A stretch of 64,000 bases of DNA, from contig MNCI01006175.1 in assembly GCA_015680685.1 (NCBI GenBank), forward strand, positions 613,543 to 677,542. The letters are read 5' to 3'. Positions 35,801 to 47,800 of this stretch are shown here, in pieces. The notes below the pieces were generated by a model. That model did not search any database, was not told the DNA's origin, and saw nothing but the letters and a program-made list of their open reading frames with translations. The stretch is from Gnetum montanum (taxonomy: Eukaryota > Streptophyta > Gnetopsida > Gnetales > Gnetaceae). Each line of letters starts with the position of its first letter. Position 1 is the first letter of the stretch. The position numbers were made by a program, and so were the translations under genes.

Positions 35801-38800
35801 CCGCGTCTGCCATGATGTCCTGCTGTCTAGCCCGCTCTTGTTCCTTGGCCTGGAACTGGGCCTCTAACTCGTTGCGGGCCTGGGTTCCCACTCCCTTCTT
35901 TTCGCCTCCCTGGCCTCCTCCACCACCTTCTGCTGTTGCTCCTCGTTCCAGGCAGAGGTTGTGGGGGGGCTAGAGGTCTCCGGGGGGACGAAGGTCGTTC
36001 GGTCCTGCCGCGTGGGGGGGGGGGGCGCCGCTCCCTCGGGGCCCTACGGCCTTGCGTGATGTTAGCACCCCAAAGGCTGGAACCCTCCGCCCCCCCGGGG
36101 GCTGGGGGGGCAGATCCCCTGAGGGGGGGCAGAGGAGGAGGGTTGCTGCCCCCCTCTGCCCCCTGCCACAGAGCCAAAATCACGCCCAAGTGCTTACCTC
36201 GACATTTGAGGCGGAGGGCCTCCTTAAAATAGAGGGGGAGGTTGACCTGGCCACCCGTTTTGAGGCAACGGAGGAAGGTGAAGTGCAGGCCCTGCAGCTT
36301 GGACCCGTTGCCGGACTGGACGAAGAACCTGTCCACCAGGTCCACCCCGCGTGCCCAAAGGCGGGGAGGGCAGATCTAGGCACATGTCGGCTTTTTGTCT
36401 TGGGGATAGGCCCATTGAAGAACAGCTCTGCGTCCTGGAGGCCATGGGTTGAAGGTAAGATGGTTTCCCCAACGATGGGGGCCCCCAGACAGCTGGCAAT
36501 CGCTGCCTCCGTGACCCAGATTTCCCGCCCCCTGAAGAAGGTACGGTCGTTGACCCAGTTTGAAAAGAACGTATCATCTGCCAAATCTGGGTCCCCCACC
36601 AGTCGCTATAGAGGAACGTCCCAGCCACATTGAACCACCAATTGCCAAAGCTCCTCGAATTCCTGAAATGCGGCGCAGTCTGGCTCGTACGTGGGCGTTT
36701 GCCCCATGGCGCTGTCAATTTCTTTCCAAGCGAGAGACGCCTGCCAGACCAGCTGCTGCAGAGGGGGGTGCCGCTGCTGCCGAAAAATAAAATTATTTTG
36801 GGCTTTCCACGTAGTCCAAAGAAGTAGGGAGGCCCATGAATCGTTGGTCAGACGCCTCGGGGGGGGGGGCAGTCGTGCGCGAAGTGGGTGACAGTTTCTG
36901 CTGCACCCCTGCATGTCGGACACGTGTCCGTATTGAGCACCCCGCGCCGCCTCAACAAAGTTCTGACCGGTAGCGCGTCGTGCTGCAGCAGCCAAATAAA
37001 GAATTTAATTTTTTCCGGCAGCCTTCCTCTCCAAATCTGCCGCCATGTGTCGCAGCGCGGGTATTTTTCCGCCATGATGGCTCTGGGCTCGAGGTGTGCC
37101 CAGCCCGAGGCCTGCATGTCGCGCGCGTGTCTGGCCATCGCCTGCCAAGACTTGGAGTCCCGCGCCGTCGCCTCCCAACGGACATATTTATTGCGAATGA
37201 TATCAATCCATGGGACCGGGTCCCGATGCGACCGTGCGAGTCGGAGAACGAGCCGTTGTCGCCCCAACATCAACTCGTCTTCGAATGTCGTGATGCCCAG
37301 ACCGCCCGCGCCGCGTGGGCGCGCCACTTGCTCCCAACGGACCAAGTGCAGCTTGCTCGCCCCTCTGCCCCCCAGATGAAGTGCCGAACCAATGCATTGA
37401 CGACATTAATGACGATACCAGGGGGCAGCCACAGCCGCCACGAAACACGCGGTGGCCATGAGGATCCCAGCGGCCACCAGCAGACGCCCCTTGCGGCTCG
37501 GGAATCTGTTAGCCCAGTGGCTGGCCCTGCGCTCCATCTTTTCCAGCAGATGGCCCCACGCCGTTGACCTCCCCCACCGGAAAAGGGGGATGCCCAGGTA
37601 TGTGTCGTTGGGAGTCCCTGGTTGAATGTCCAGGGTTTGCGTCACCCTCGTTTTGATCTGCTCATCCACGTTAACGAAATAGGCCGCGGACTTAGCTCTG
37701 TTGACTTCCAACCCCAGTTCAGCGGCCAGTCGAGCTAACGCCAAATTAATGCAGCGGGCTTGTGGGACCGCCACCCTGCTAAGCAGCATTGTGTCATCCG
37801 CATAATGCTCCGCCCGGCATGTCACCCCCGCAATGTTCAGCCCGTCAACCCCGGAGGTACTGCAATAATGTTGCATTAGATCCATGGCAATAATGAAGAG
37901 GAGGGGGAAGAGTGGGTCCCCTTGCCTCAGCCCCCTCCCAGGGGATGCGAGGCCCCACATCCTCCCCCCCACATCAAATGAGAACCCCGCCGAGGATTGC
38001 AAGTGAATGCACAACTGGGTGAACTGCGGGTCGAAGCCTTTTTGTTGCATGATGGTCTGCAGAGCCTCCCAACTTAGGGTGTCGTAAGCTTTCGTGATGT
38101 CTAGCTTGAGGCAGAGGCCAGGGAAGCCCGAGGTCCCGAGCGAATGGACCACCTCCTGCATGAGGAGGATTTGGTCTTGGATGACCCGTCCTTGCACGAA
38201 GCTTGCCTGGTTCTTTCCCACCAGCCTAGGCATGAGCGGTGAAAGCCCATGCACCAACAACTTTGAGAAGATTCAGAGGATCACGTTGCACACTCCGATA
38301 GGGCGAAACTGCTCAGGTCGTTGTGCGTCAACCAGTTTTGGGATGCACACAATTCGTGAGCAGTTTATCTCCTTACGGACCTGTCTCCTGGCTAGCATGA
38401 GATTCAGTGCATCAAGCAGATTGGGCCCCACGATATCCAGGAAAGTTTTGAAAAACTCGAGGGTCCACCCGTCCGGCCTAGGCACTTTCCCTCTCGGCAT
38501 GCTTTGGATCGTGGTCGTGAGTTCCTGCCAAGAGAAAGGAGCCAATAGCCAAGCATTATCCTGCGCGCACAACACGCGTGGAACTGGGATCGAGACCGGC
38601 CTAGTTGGGCGTTTGGCCCAAATCCCTCCCCAGTATTGTGCCAGCATCTGTGCCATGCGTTGTGGGTCATCAACGATGTCTCCGTCCTGGTTTCGGAGAC
38701 TTCTAGGCATGCCGCCCCCTGCGACTTGGCCATGGCGAAGAAGAATCTGGTCTGCCGGTCGCCGTCTCGGATCCAGCGCACTTAGGAGTGCTGTCGCCAG

Positions 38801-41800
38801 TAGGTTTCCTCCTCCTGATCCAGGGCCTGCAGCTGCCGTAGCGCACGCTGCTCCTCTGCGTGGAGGTCCTCCCCCGCCTCCTGCCGGGCTTGTATCCGGC
38901 CGAGCTTGTCCCGAAGCTCCCACTGACCAGTTCGGAAGGAAAACTTGTTAGCCACTGGCAGTCCCTTGATAGCCCATTTCAGCCGGAGCAACGCTTCTCG
39001 TAGGAAGTTCCGAGGGTCCTCCCGGCCGGGCTGATAGTCCGTCCAGATCTCCTCCACCAGCGGCTTCAACCATGGTTTGGCTAACCAAGAAGCTTCGAAA
39101 CGAAAGGGGCGTGGGGTGCCGGGCTTGTCTGGTCCGATGGTAACGGTCAGCGAGCGGTGATCGGAAGCCACCCTTTCATGCCCCGTCACCTGCACTGAGG
39201 AACGGAGCATCATGTCCGTGCTGATGCAAACCCGATCAATACGGGTGAGGACCCGATCCGGGCCCTTCCGTCGGTTACTCCAGGTGAATCGGCAATTCTC
39301 AATGGGCANNNNNNNNNNNNNNNNNNNNNNNNNNNNNNNNNNNNNNNNNNNNNNNNNNNNNNNNNNNNNNNNNNNNNNNNNNNNNNNNNNNNNNNNNNNT
39401 CCCACGGATGCAGGCGTTGGTTGAAGTCTCTGGCCAAAATCCATGACCTGTGGTTCGGAACCAGCTGTGCCACCCGTGTCAACTCCTAGAGCTGCTGCTC
39501 CCAGTTCTATGCACCGTAGAAATTTGTTAGCCAAACCCCCTGCGAGGGGAGCTGGACAGTGAGGGCCCAATGGGAAACATCCGCGAGATTCATGGTGTAT
39601 CGGGCAAGGATGGCAATGCCACCGGCTCTGCCTAAGCAGGGGTGCATTTGGGTACTCCACCTGTCCCATTGGAGGAAATGCGCCTCCGTTGCCTGAAGCT
39701 TTGTCTCCTGGAGACAAACAATATCACAATTCTCAGCCTTAACGATTCTGCGTAGGGTATTTCTTTTGTATGGGGTACCCTGTCCCCGACAATTCCAGCT
39801 AAGCAACTTCATGGGTGACTGGGGGTGCGGCGTTGATAGACCTCCCGGAGGGTCTTTTGTAACCCCAGGTCGATGTTTCTCTAAGTTTGCTTTCCTCTGG
39901 TTTGATTCTCACTTGGCCGTCCTGGGCGGCGGTCGTTGCCGCGCTGTCCCTGGGTGCCAAACTGCTCTTCAGGCGTGGCCGTCGGCCCCTGAGCCTTGCG
40001 TGCCTTGGAGCTCCCCCGGACCACGTTCACCCATTCNTGGAGGGGTCCTTGGGTTGCCGGGCCTCGCTTAGGTCCATCCGCCTTCTCCAGATTCTCAAAC
40101 GTCACTTCAAGTTTCTCCTCCCCCCCGGGGAGTTCTAGAATCACCTCCCGAATGAGGTCCTTTTGTGTCAGCGGTCGCCACACGCAGAACCGGGCGAAGC
40201 CCATGCACTCCATAGACATGGTGACCCGGTCGAAAGCAATGAACTCCCCGAAAAAATCCGTAATTTGTCGCAGAAACTCGAGGTTCCACAACTCTCAAGG
40301 GAGCTGGGAGACCTGTACCCAGACCGGCGCTTTAGCGTGTTGGATGTCGAGCGTATCCGGCCTTTGTGGCCCATGGTGACCCATTCACCCCCTTCAAAGA
40401 GCTGTCGGGTTCGGGTTCTTGGCTACATCCATCCCGGCTGGCCCATGGTGACCCATTCACCCCCTTCAAAGAGCTGTCGGGTTCGGGTTCTTGGCTACGT
40501 CCATCTCGGCACGTGACAAGCAGCCTCCTGGTGCCCAGGTTTGCCGCAGCGCATGCATCCGGCCCGGAGGGGTCCTTGGGTTGCCGGGCCTCGCTTGGGT
40601 CCGTCCGCCTTCTCCAGATTCTCAAACGTCACTTCAAGTTTCTCCTCCCCCCTAGGGAGTTCCAGAATCACCTCTCGAATGAGGTCCTTTTGTGTCAGCG
40701 GTCGCCACACGCAGAACCGGGCGAAGCCCATGCACTCCATAGACATGGTGACCCGGTCGAAAGCAATGAACTCCTCGAAAAAATCCGTGATTTGTCGCAG
40801 AAACTCGAGGTTCCACAGCTCCCAAGGGAGCTGGGAGACCCGTACCCAGACCGGCGCTTTAGCGAAGAGGTCGGTCTCCCGATGGGCCCCAGGGCGCTAG
40901 GGGGTCAACGCCAAGCCCCTCGCACCGTAGATCCATGGGCCCCCCAACAGGACCGAGTCCCTGGCTTGCCAGGAGGGAAAGATGAATAGTAGGAGGTCGG
41001 AGGACAGACTACGCACCCCAACCTCCCCCACGTGCCACTGTTCCCGAGCCCAGCGCCTGACCAGGTCCAGTCTTGGTCGCGCACCCCGCGACACGAAACG
41101 ACCAATGAGGCTTCGTTGTAAGGTGTGGACCCCCTCGGGGGGGGGGCTGGGTGACCCAGAGGCGCAGAGTGTCTGCGGCCTGAGAGTGGGCCTCAATGCA
41201 ACCCCCAGCGCGGTCGTTGGGCTGGTGTGGCCCCCCGTCGGTCGGTGGTTGTTGTTGGCCACCCTGCTCGTCCTCCAGCGGGGGTTGTTGCGGGTCTGCC
41301 GATATGTCCTCTTGCTGGTATGCTTGCAAGCGCTGGTCCTGCGTCTGCTCCTGCGTCTGCGCCTGCCTGTGCTCCGCCTGCTCCTGCGTCTGCTCCTGCC
41401 TGTGCTCCGCCTGCTCCTGCGTCTGCTCCTGCCTGTGCTCTGCCTGCTCCTGCGTCTGCGCTTGCCTGTGCTCCGTCTGCTCCTTCCACAGCCAAGTAGT
41501 CAAGAGAGCCATTCTCTACTTCCTTAAGAGCTCTGACATAGCCTTTGAAAGAAAGAGTTCTTAAGCATTTTTATAAAGAATCAGGAGCTAAACAAGATTA
41601 GATATTGGAGAGGAAGGACATTAGAAAAATACAATCATCATCATCCTAGCCTTATCCTAAAAACAGAGTCAGCTCTATGAGTTTGTTTATGCCATTTGCT
41701 TCTATTAAGAAAATAGGTGTTTTAAAAAGCAATAGGTGGAAGTATTGTTATTTTTGGCAAGGTTTCAAAGTTTTTAAAATCAAATAGGCTTATTGGCATA

Positions 41801-44800
41801 TGGAATCGATTTTGTAATTAATTTAGGGTGGTTAATAGATTAAAAGTTTTTTTCCTTCTTTTTTGTATTTTGCATATTCTGCTTTTATCATTGTTTGTAG
41901 ATGAAAATGAACTCATGAAACATAGGTTGGGTTTTTGTTTTCATATCTTAGGATTTGACATCTGGTCTTCAAGGCCATGCAAACATTTGTCTAACTTGTG
42001 ACTCGGAAAATGTTAAAATCTAGAGACCTTATGTACCTATTCTATCAAAGCTTGGAGAATACCTTTATTGGTTTTAGGCATACTTCTGAAATCCAAATTG
42101 GATCGTGGATCATTTTTTTTCATTTTAGAGATTCCGGATTGTGGATATCTCAAAATAGTGAGATCTGGAATCATCTGGAATTGCAGCATTGAAATAACAT
42201 AAAAGATTATCAGTTTTCTAAGAATCTTGAAAAATGTATATGCTTCTGTTAACAAAATGTTGCAAACAAGTCAATCATTTGGAATCACTTTGAATTGCTC
42301 AGAATCATGATCCAAAATTGCTTGGAATTTCCCAGAATTGGAATCGTGATTCCAGTGCCAATCTGGGTTGCATTAAGATTTTGGATGGCTTTAGGACATG
42401 CACTTTCTTTCATCACTGCTTGGCCATGACAGGCTTGAAGACAAGTACGGGAAATTCAAGATTTTAAAAATTGTTGATTTAGTAGTGAGTTCTTTAGTTC
42501 CAAGAGATGATCTTGTTTGTTACAACAACCAAAGATGCTATTTTGTTGCTAAGGTCATCTTCATCAACATTACAAATGTTGCTTCTTGTTATCTATTTAA
42601 TGTCCAACAAGGACCCATCACTCTTTTGCTGTCTGATATTATAAAAAGCACCATGTTATGGTGCATTTTCTAGAACTGTTACGTTGTAGGCTGTGCCCAA
42701 AACATGCTACAGTCATGTTATATTGCATTCTATGGCTTCCCTTGTAATGTTTTTGAAGACTGGTATTTTTTTTCTCTGCTCTTTTCAGACCTCCCTTAGT
42801 AGCTTGAGCTGTTATGAACATACTGAGTGCCCATATCTGTTGCGCTTGGTCAAGGAAAAAGTGATTATTCATTAGGTGATGATATGAGTGAGGATTCTTA
42901 CGGTAGGTTCCTTGACATCTACTTTTGTTTAACATCTACTTTTTTGGGAACTGTATGGGTATTCTAGAGTTGAAATGCCTAGATGCAACCCACACTATGA
43001 TCATTACATTGAGTCAATGAAAGGAGAAATTCAATTTTATCCAAGGGAGACCTAGCAGTAGTGTCTTGTTGGCAGCATGGATTACATCCAACCATTGTGA
43101 TTTCAAAATTGCCAAACTAGAAATGTCAAACAAAATCTTGGAAACCTATAGTTAACATCCTCCCCACATATCCTACATATCATCACTTGTAGGAGAATTA
43201 ATTTGATGTGGCAAAGGAGAACAAATTTGGAGGTATTCTCGTAGGAGCTTTAGGAGCTTAAGGCACAGAAGTAGTAGGGAAGTCGTGTAGGAAGACTGTC
43301 CTTTGTAAACACCGTTAGAATAACAATTGATGCCAACAGAAGCTCTTAGCAAATGAGAGTCTGTGATCACTTTGTTGTAAGGGTTTGAATCATCATTTGA
43401 AATATGTGAATTTAGCTTTCCATCATAGACATCGTGCAAGAAGGCTGACCTCTTGCATGGATTTTAGATAAGAAGAGGCAACAGAGATGACATTATGCTG
43501 GTGTTTGTTGATGAAGCTACACAGAGAATGGTTGAGCATATGGTTACTTCAATGAGATTATATTAATTTGAGATAAAGAATACATCATTCTATGATTAAT
43601 ATTCAAAATCTTGAGTTATACATGTTCATCTTCATGGCTATAGCAGTGGAGCATATATGCCAGAAAATTCATGACAACATGAGGGTTACCATAAACTTCA
43701 TAGATCTTTAAAAGAGCTTGTATGTAAGGTCTCTAGGTATGATGGAACACATGGTTACTTCAATGAGATTATATTAATTTGAGATAAAGAATACATCATT
43801 CTATGATTGATATTCAAAATCTTGAGTTATACATGTTCATCTTCATGGCTATAGCAGTGGAGCATATATGCCAGAAAATTCATGACAACATGAGGGTTAA
43901 CATAAACTTCATAGATCTTTAAAAGAGCTTGTATGTAAGGTCTCTAGGTATGATGGAACACCCCACCCTATAGCACCTGGCTAGGAGGAAGTGATGTCTA
44001 GGATCACTAGTAATAACACAATGGAAGCATGACAAACCAAGAAATCAGCAGTGTATGAAAATACATTAAGAATAAACCACTTGATATGTAAATATTTTGA
44101 GAGGTCAAATTGTACAAAAATACATGCCAAACCAAAGACCAAGTTGCATGTCTCTACATATATAAAAAATTTGTACTGCTCTCATGACAGATACAATACA
44201 TAAACATCATCTTATACAAAAGAGGATAGTGAGGGTCATGCAACTATAAATAGCCCATAGAAAACTGTGTATGGAGATAAATACCAATCAATCTCCATAG
44301 GCATCCCTCTCCTCAGCTCTCTCAGTGCTCTCATGCTCCCCTGCAACCTCCACCTATAACAAAATATAGTTAGTATAATTCTGTTTGTACCAAAAACAAA
44401 ATAACAGAAAACAAAAGAAACAGGGAAGAACAGCTTCAGACTCCATTTCTGTTTGGACCAAAAACAAAATAACAGAAACCTAAATTTTGTGGGTAAGTAG
44501 TATGAGGGGTGGTATTTTTTTTTTGTTTGGCGGTGGAAAAAAATCGTTGATAAACCATACATGAATTACATGCACTTTGTATAAAGGACGTACTTTCCAT
44601 TCAGATGTCAAGTGCATATGCAAAATAAGTTTTAGTTTTATTTATTATTATTATTTTTAAACTAAATATTTTTATAAGTTTATTTCCTTTTATTTCTTCC
44701 CTAACTAATACTTCACACTTAAAACATGCATAACAAATACACTAGGACTCCAAATTAAAATCTGTTTGAACCTATGAGATATGTATAAAAAATGCTACAC

Positions 44801-47800
44801 ATTCACATGCTAAAATCACAGCCAAGCAGCACACAACATAGCGCTATAGTTTAAATGTATAAATACCAAAATCATACATCAAACATAAATACATACTAAA
44901 AAGTTGCTTTGGTACCCCAATCCAACATCCTTGTAAGCCACATCGCTTGTCTAACACATAACACAGGACTAGTATGTATAATCATGTTAGTTAAGCATGT
45001 AAAGACATCATAATCATAACATATAAACTCATCCCCGATAACCCATTAAGACCACACACAATATATAAATCATAATCATAATGCAATACCAATGCCTATG
45101 GAAGGGGTGTAACACTCTCCCCTCTTTGAGAATCTTTCTCTCAAAAGATCTCATGATGAGTTGCATGCATCTCAATGTCCATGTCCTAGGTAGCTTCAGA
45201 AGCTCCATGTTTGCCCTATAAAACCTTGATCATATGAACACTTTTGCTGTTTAATTGCTACTCTATGCCATCTACAACCTCAACAGGCTAGTTTGCATAG
45301 CTAACGTCAGACTGTAACTATATCCCTGAATGATCGATCACATGCTGCTCATTAGGCACATACTGTTGCAACATAGATACATGGAACACATCATGTACAT
45401 GTGTCAATTGAAAAGGTAATGCTATTTGTGGTCCACTTTCCCAATCTTTTGTAGCACCTTGAAAGGACCAATGTCCCTAAGAGTTAGTTTTCCCTTTTGG
45501 CCAAATTGTGTAAGCCTTTCAGGGGAGAAACACAAAGAAATACATGATCCCCAACTACAAACTCTAGTGGTCTTTGGCGTCGATTCACATATGCTACCTG
45601 CCTATCCTGGGCAGCTCTTAATTTGTCTCAAATCTCTTGAACCCGCTTTGTTGTCTGCATCACCAAATTTGTGCTCACTTGTTGGCGATCTTCCATGGTA
45701 TCCCAACATAAAGGCATTTTATATGATGTACCATATAAAATCTCATATGGTAACTATTATTATATGCAAACTCAGCTAGTGGTAGCATCCGATCCCAACT
45801 ATCTCTATAATGCAAAGCACATGGTCTCAACATATCTTTGAGAATTTGATTCACTTGCTTAGTCGAATTATATATTTGTCAATGATATGCTAAACTCATG
45901 TTCAACCTCATACTCATCTCCTTTTGAAATGCCTTCCAAAAATGCAATATGAATTGAACATCTCTATCACTAATAATCCTTTGTGGCACACCATGCAACT
46001 ATGCTATCTCTCTGCAAGAAAGAGATGCATAGTCTCTACTACACTCACTGATGTCCATATGGCTAGGAAATAGGCAAAATTTGTTAACGAGTTAACAACT
46101 ACTACTACAGCATCACGGCCACTGCGAATCCTTGGAAGACCAACAATGAAATCCATACTAGTGATATCCCATTTCCACTAGGGAATATTGTGGGAATGCA
46201 AATATCCCCTAGGCCTCTAATGCTCTATCTTCACTAGCTGGCAAATCAAACATTGAGGTTGCTTCCTTATCCCGAAGACCTCCATAAGGTTTTGGTTATT
46301 GTGCCATCAGTAATAGAAATTACATTCGTAGGAATGTAAGCTGAAACATCTCCAGCTTGAGTTTCAACTATTGGTAGAGCAGTACCAGGCCACCAATACA
46401 TCCGTTGTAAACCTTGGTGCATCCTTTGGCTACCTAGATGCATTTGGTATATACTCATGTGAGCCTCATCTATCAACTGAAATCGCAAGGCTTCTGGAAT
46501 ACATACTTGACTGTCCCTTTGCAACACACTGACTATCCACAGAGAATGGTTCATTAGAAGTGATCTGTTCATTAGAAGTGATCTGCTGCCTCAACTCTTG
46601 ACACCATGGATCATGTCGTTGTTGTTCTTGAATTTGCTCCTACAAATCTGATTGCATAGTCAAGCTATTAAGTTTACTAGCCACGCTTTTCAATGCATTA
46701 GCTACTTTGTTTGTCTTGCCATGCCTATATCTAATAGTAAAATCAAAATCTGCAAGCAACTCCACCGATCTACACTATTGTATATTTAACTGCGGCTGAC
46801 TCATAAGATATTGAAGGCTCTTATGGTCAGTCCAAATAATGACTTGCTTCCCATATAGATAATGCTGCCAAATCTTTAATGCGAATATCACAACACCTAA
46901 TTCTAGATCATGCATGGGATATCAGGTTTTGTGTGGCCTTAACTGATGTGATGCATAAGCCACAACCTATCCATCCTACATCAACACACAACCAAACCCA
47001 TCTCCCGAAGCATCAGTGCTAACATCATACATGCGTTTTGATGTAGGAGCAGTAACTGATCTATGCAAATCCTCAAATGCAGCTTGACAAGCTAAGCTCC
47101 AAACAAAGTTAATCTCCTTCCTCAACAATCAAGTAAAAGGAGATGCTATCTAAGAAAAATGTTTCATAAACTTGTGGTAATAACTTGCTGACCCTAAGAA
47201 GCTTGGCACCTCTATTACTGGCTATGGTACATGCTAATCATGAACAACTGCAATCTTTGTAGGATCCACAAAGATACAAGTTCCTTACACCACATGCCCC
47301 AAGAATTGGATCTTTGACTGTCAAAATGAACACTTGTATGGCTGAGCGTACAACTGGTACTTCCTCAAAGTCTATAATACTGTCCACAAGTGCTCTACAT
47401 GCAACTGCTTCTCAAAAGAATCTATGAAGATATCATCTATGAACACAATTACAAACTGATCAAGGAATGGCAACATTACACTGTTTATGAGTTACATGAA
47501 AATTGCTGGTGCGTTTGTTAACCCAAAGGGAAGCACCAAAAACTCATAATGACCATATTGGGTTTTGAATGTTGTCTTCGACACATCATGCTCATGAACC
47601 TGCACCTAATGATATCCAGACTTGAGATCAATCTTCGAAAACACACGAGCTCCCTAAAGTTGATCAGATAAGTCATCGATGTGCAGTAGAGGATATTTGT
47701 TTTTCACAGTCACTTGGTTTAGCTGTTTGTAATCTATGCACAACTGCAAACTCTCATACTTCTTTTTAACAAACAACACTAGTGCACCCCATGGTGATAC

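Larger units (their letters stand above)
35149..41533 (-). mobile_element. GC-rich L1-type LINE with extra 3' coding region
   Basis: About 6.4 kb, markedly GC-rich against an AT-rich intron. The 13-nt duplication TGACATAGCCTTT lies at 35139-35151 and 41534-41546, and the left copy runs into an 11-T tract (35149-35159). In the element's sense this is a 3' oligo(A), the hallmark of target-primed reverse transcription. The 5' end leaves only 21 bp before the first ATG. - strand order: ORF1 (repeat array, DUF4283-like, CCHC), ORF2 (endonuclease, RT, zf-RVT), then an extra region before the A tail. Frameshifts and two N stretches occur. Confidence 0.92.

Noticed and set aside
35359-38951. Long + strand open frames across the LINE (for example 35359-35973, 36980-37567, 38094-38951)
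   Set aside because: They lie antisense to the LINE ORFs. High GC lowers stop frequency, and they carry no recognisable domains.
42398-42673. 91-codon open frame in FTA intron 3
   Set aside because: No motif and no supporting context.
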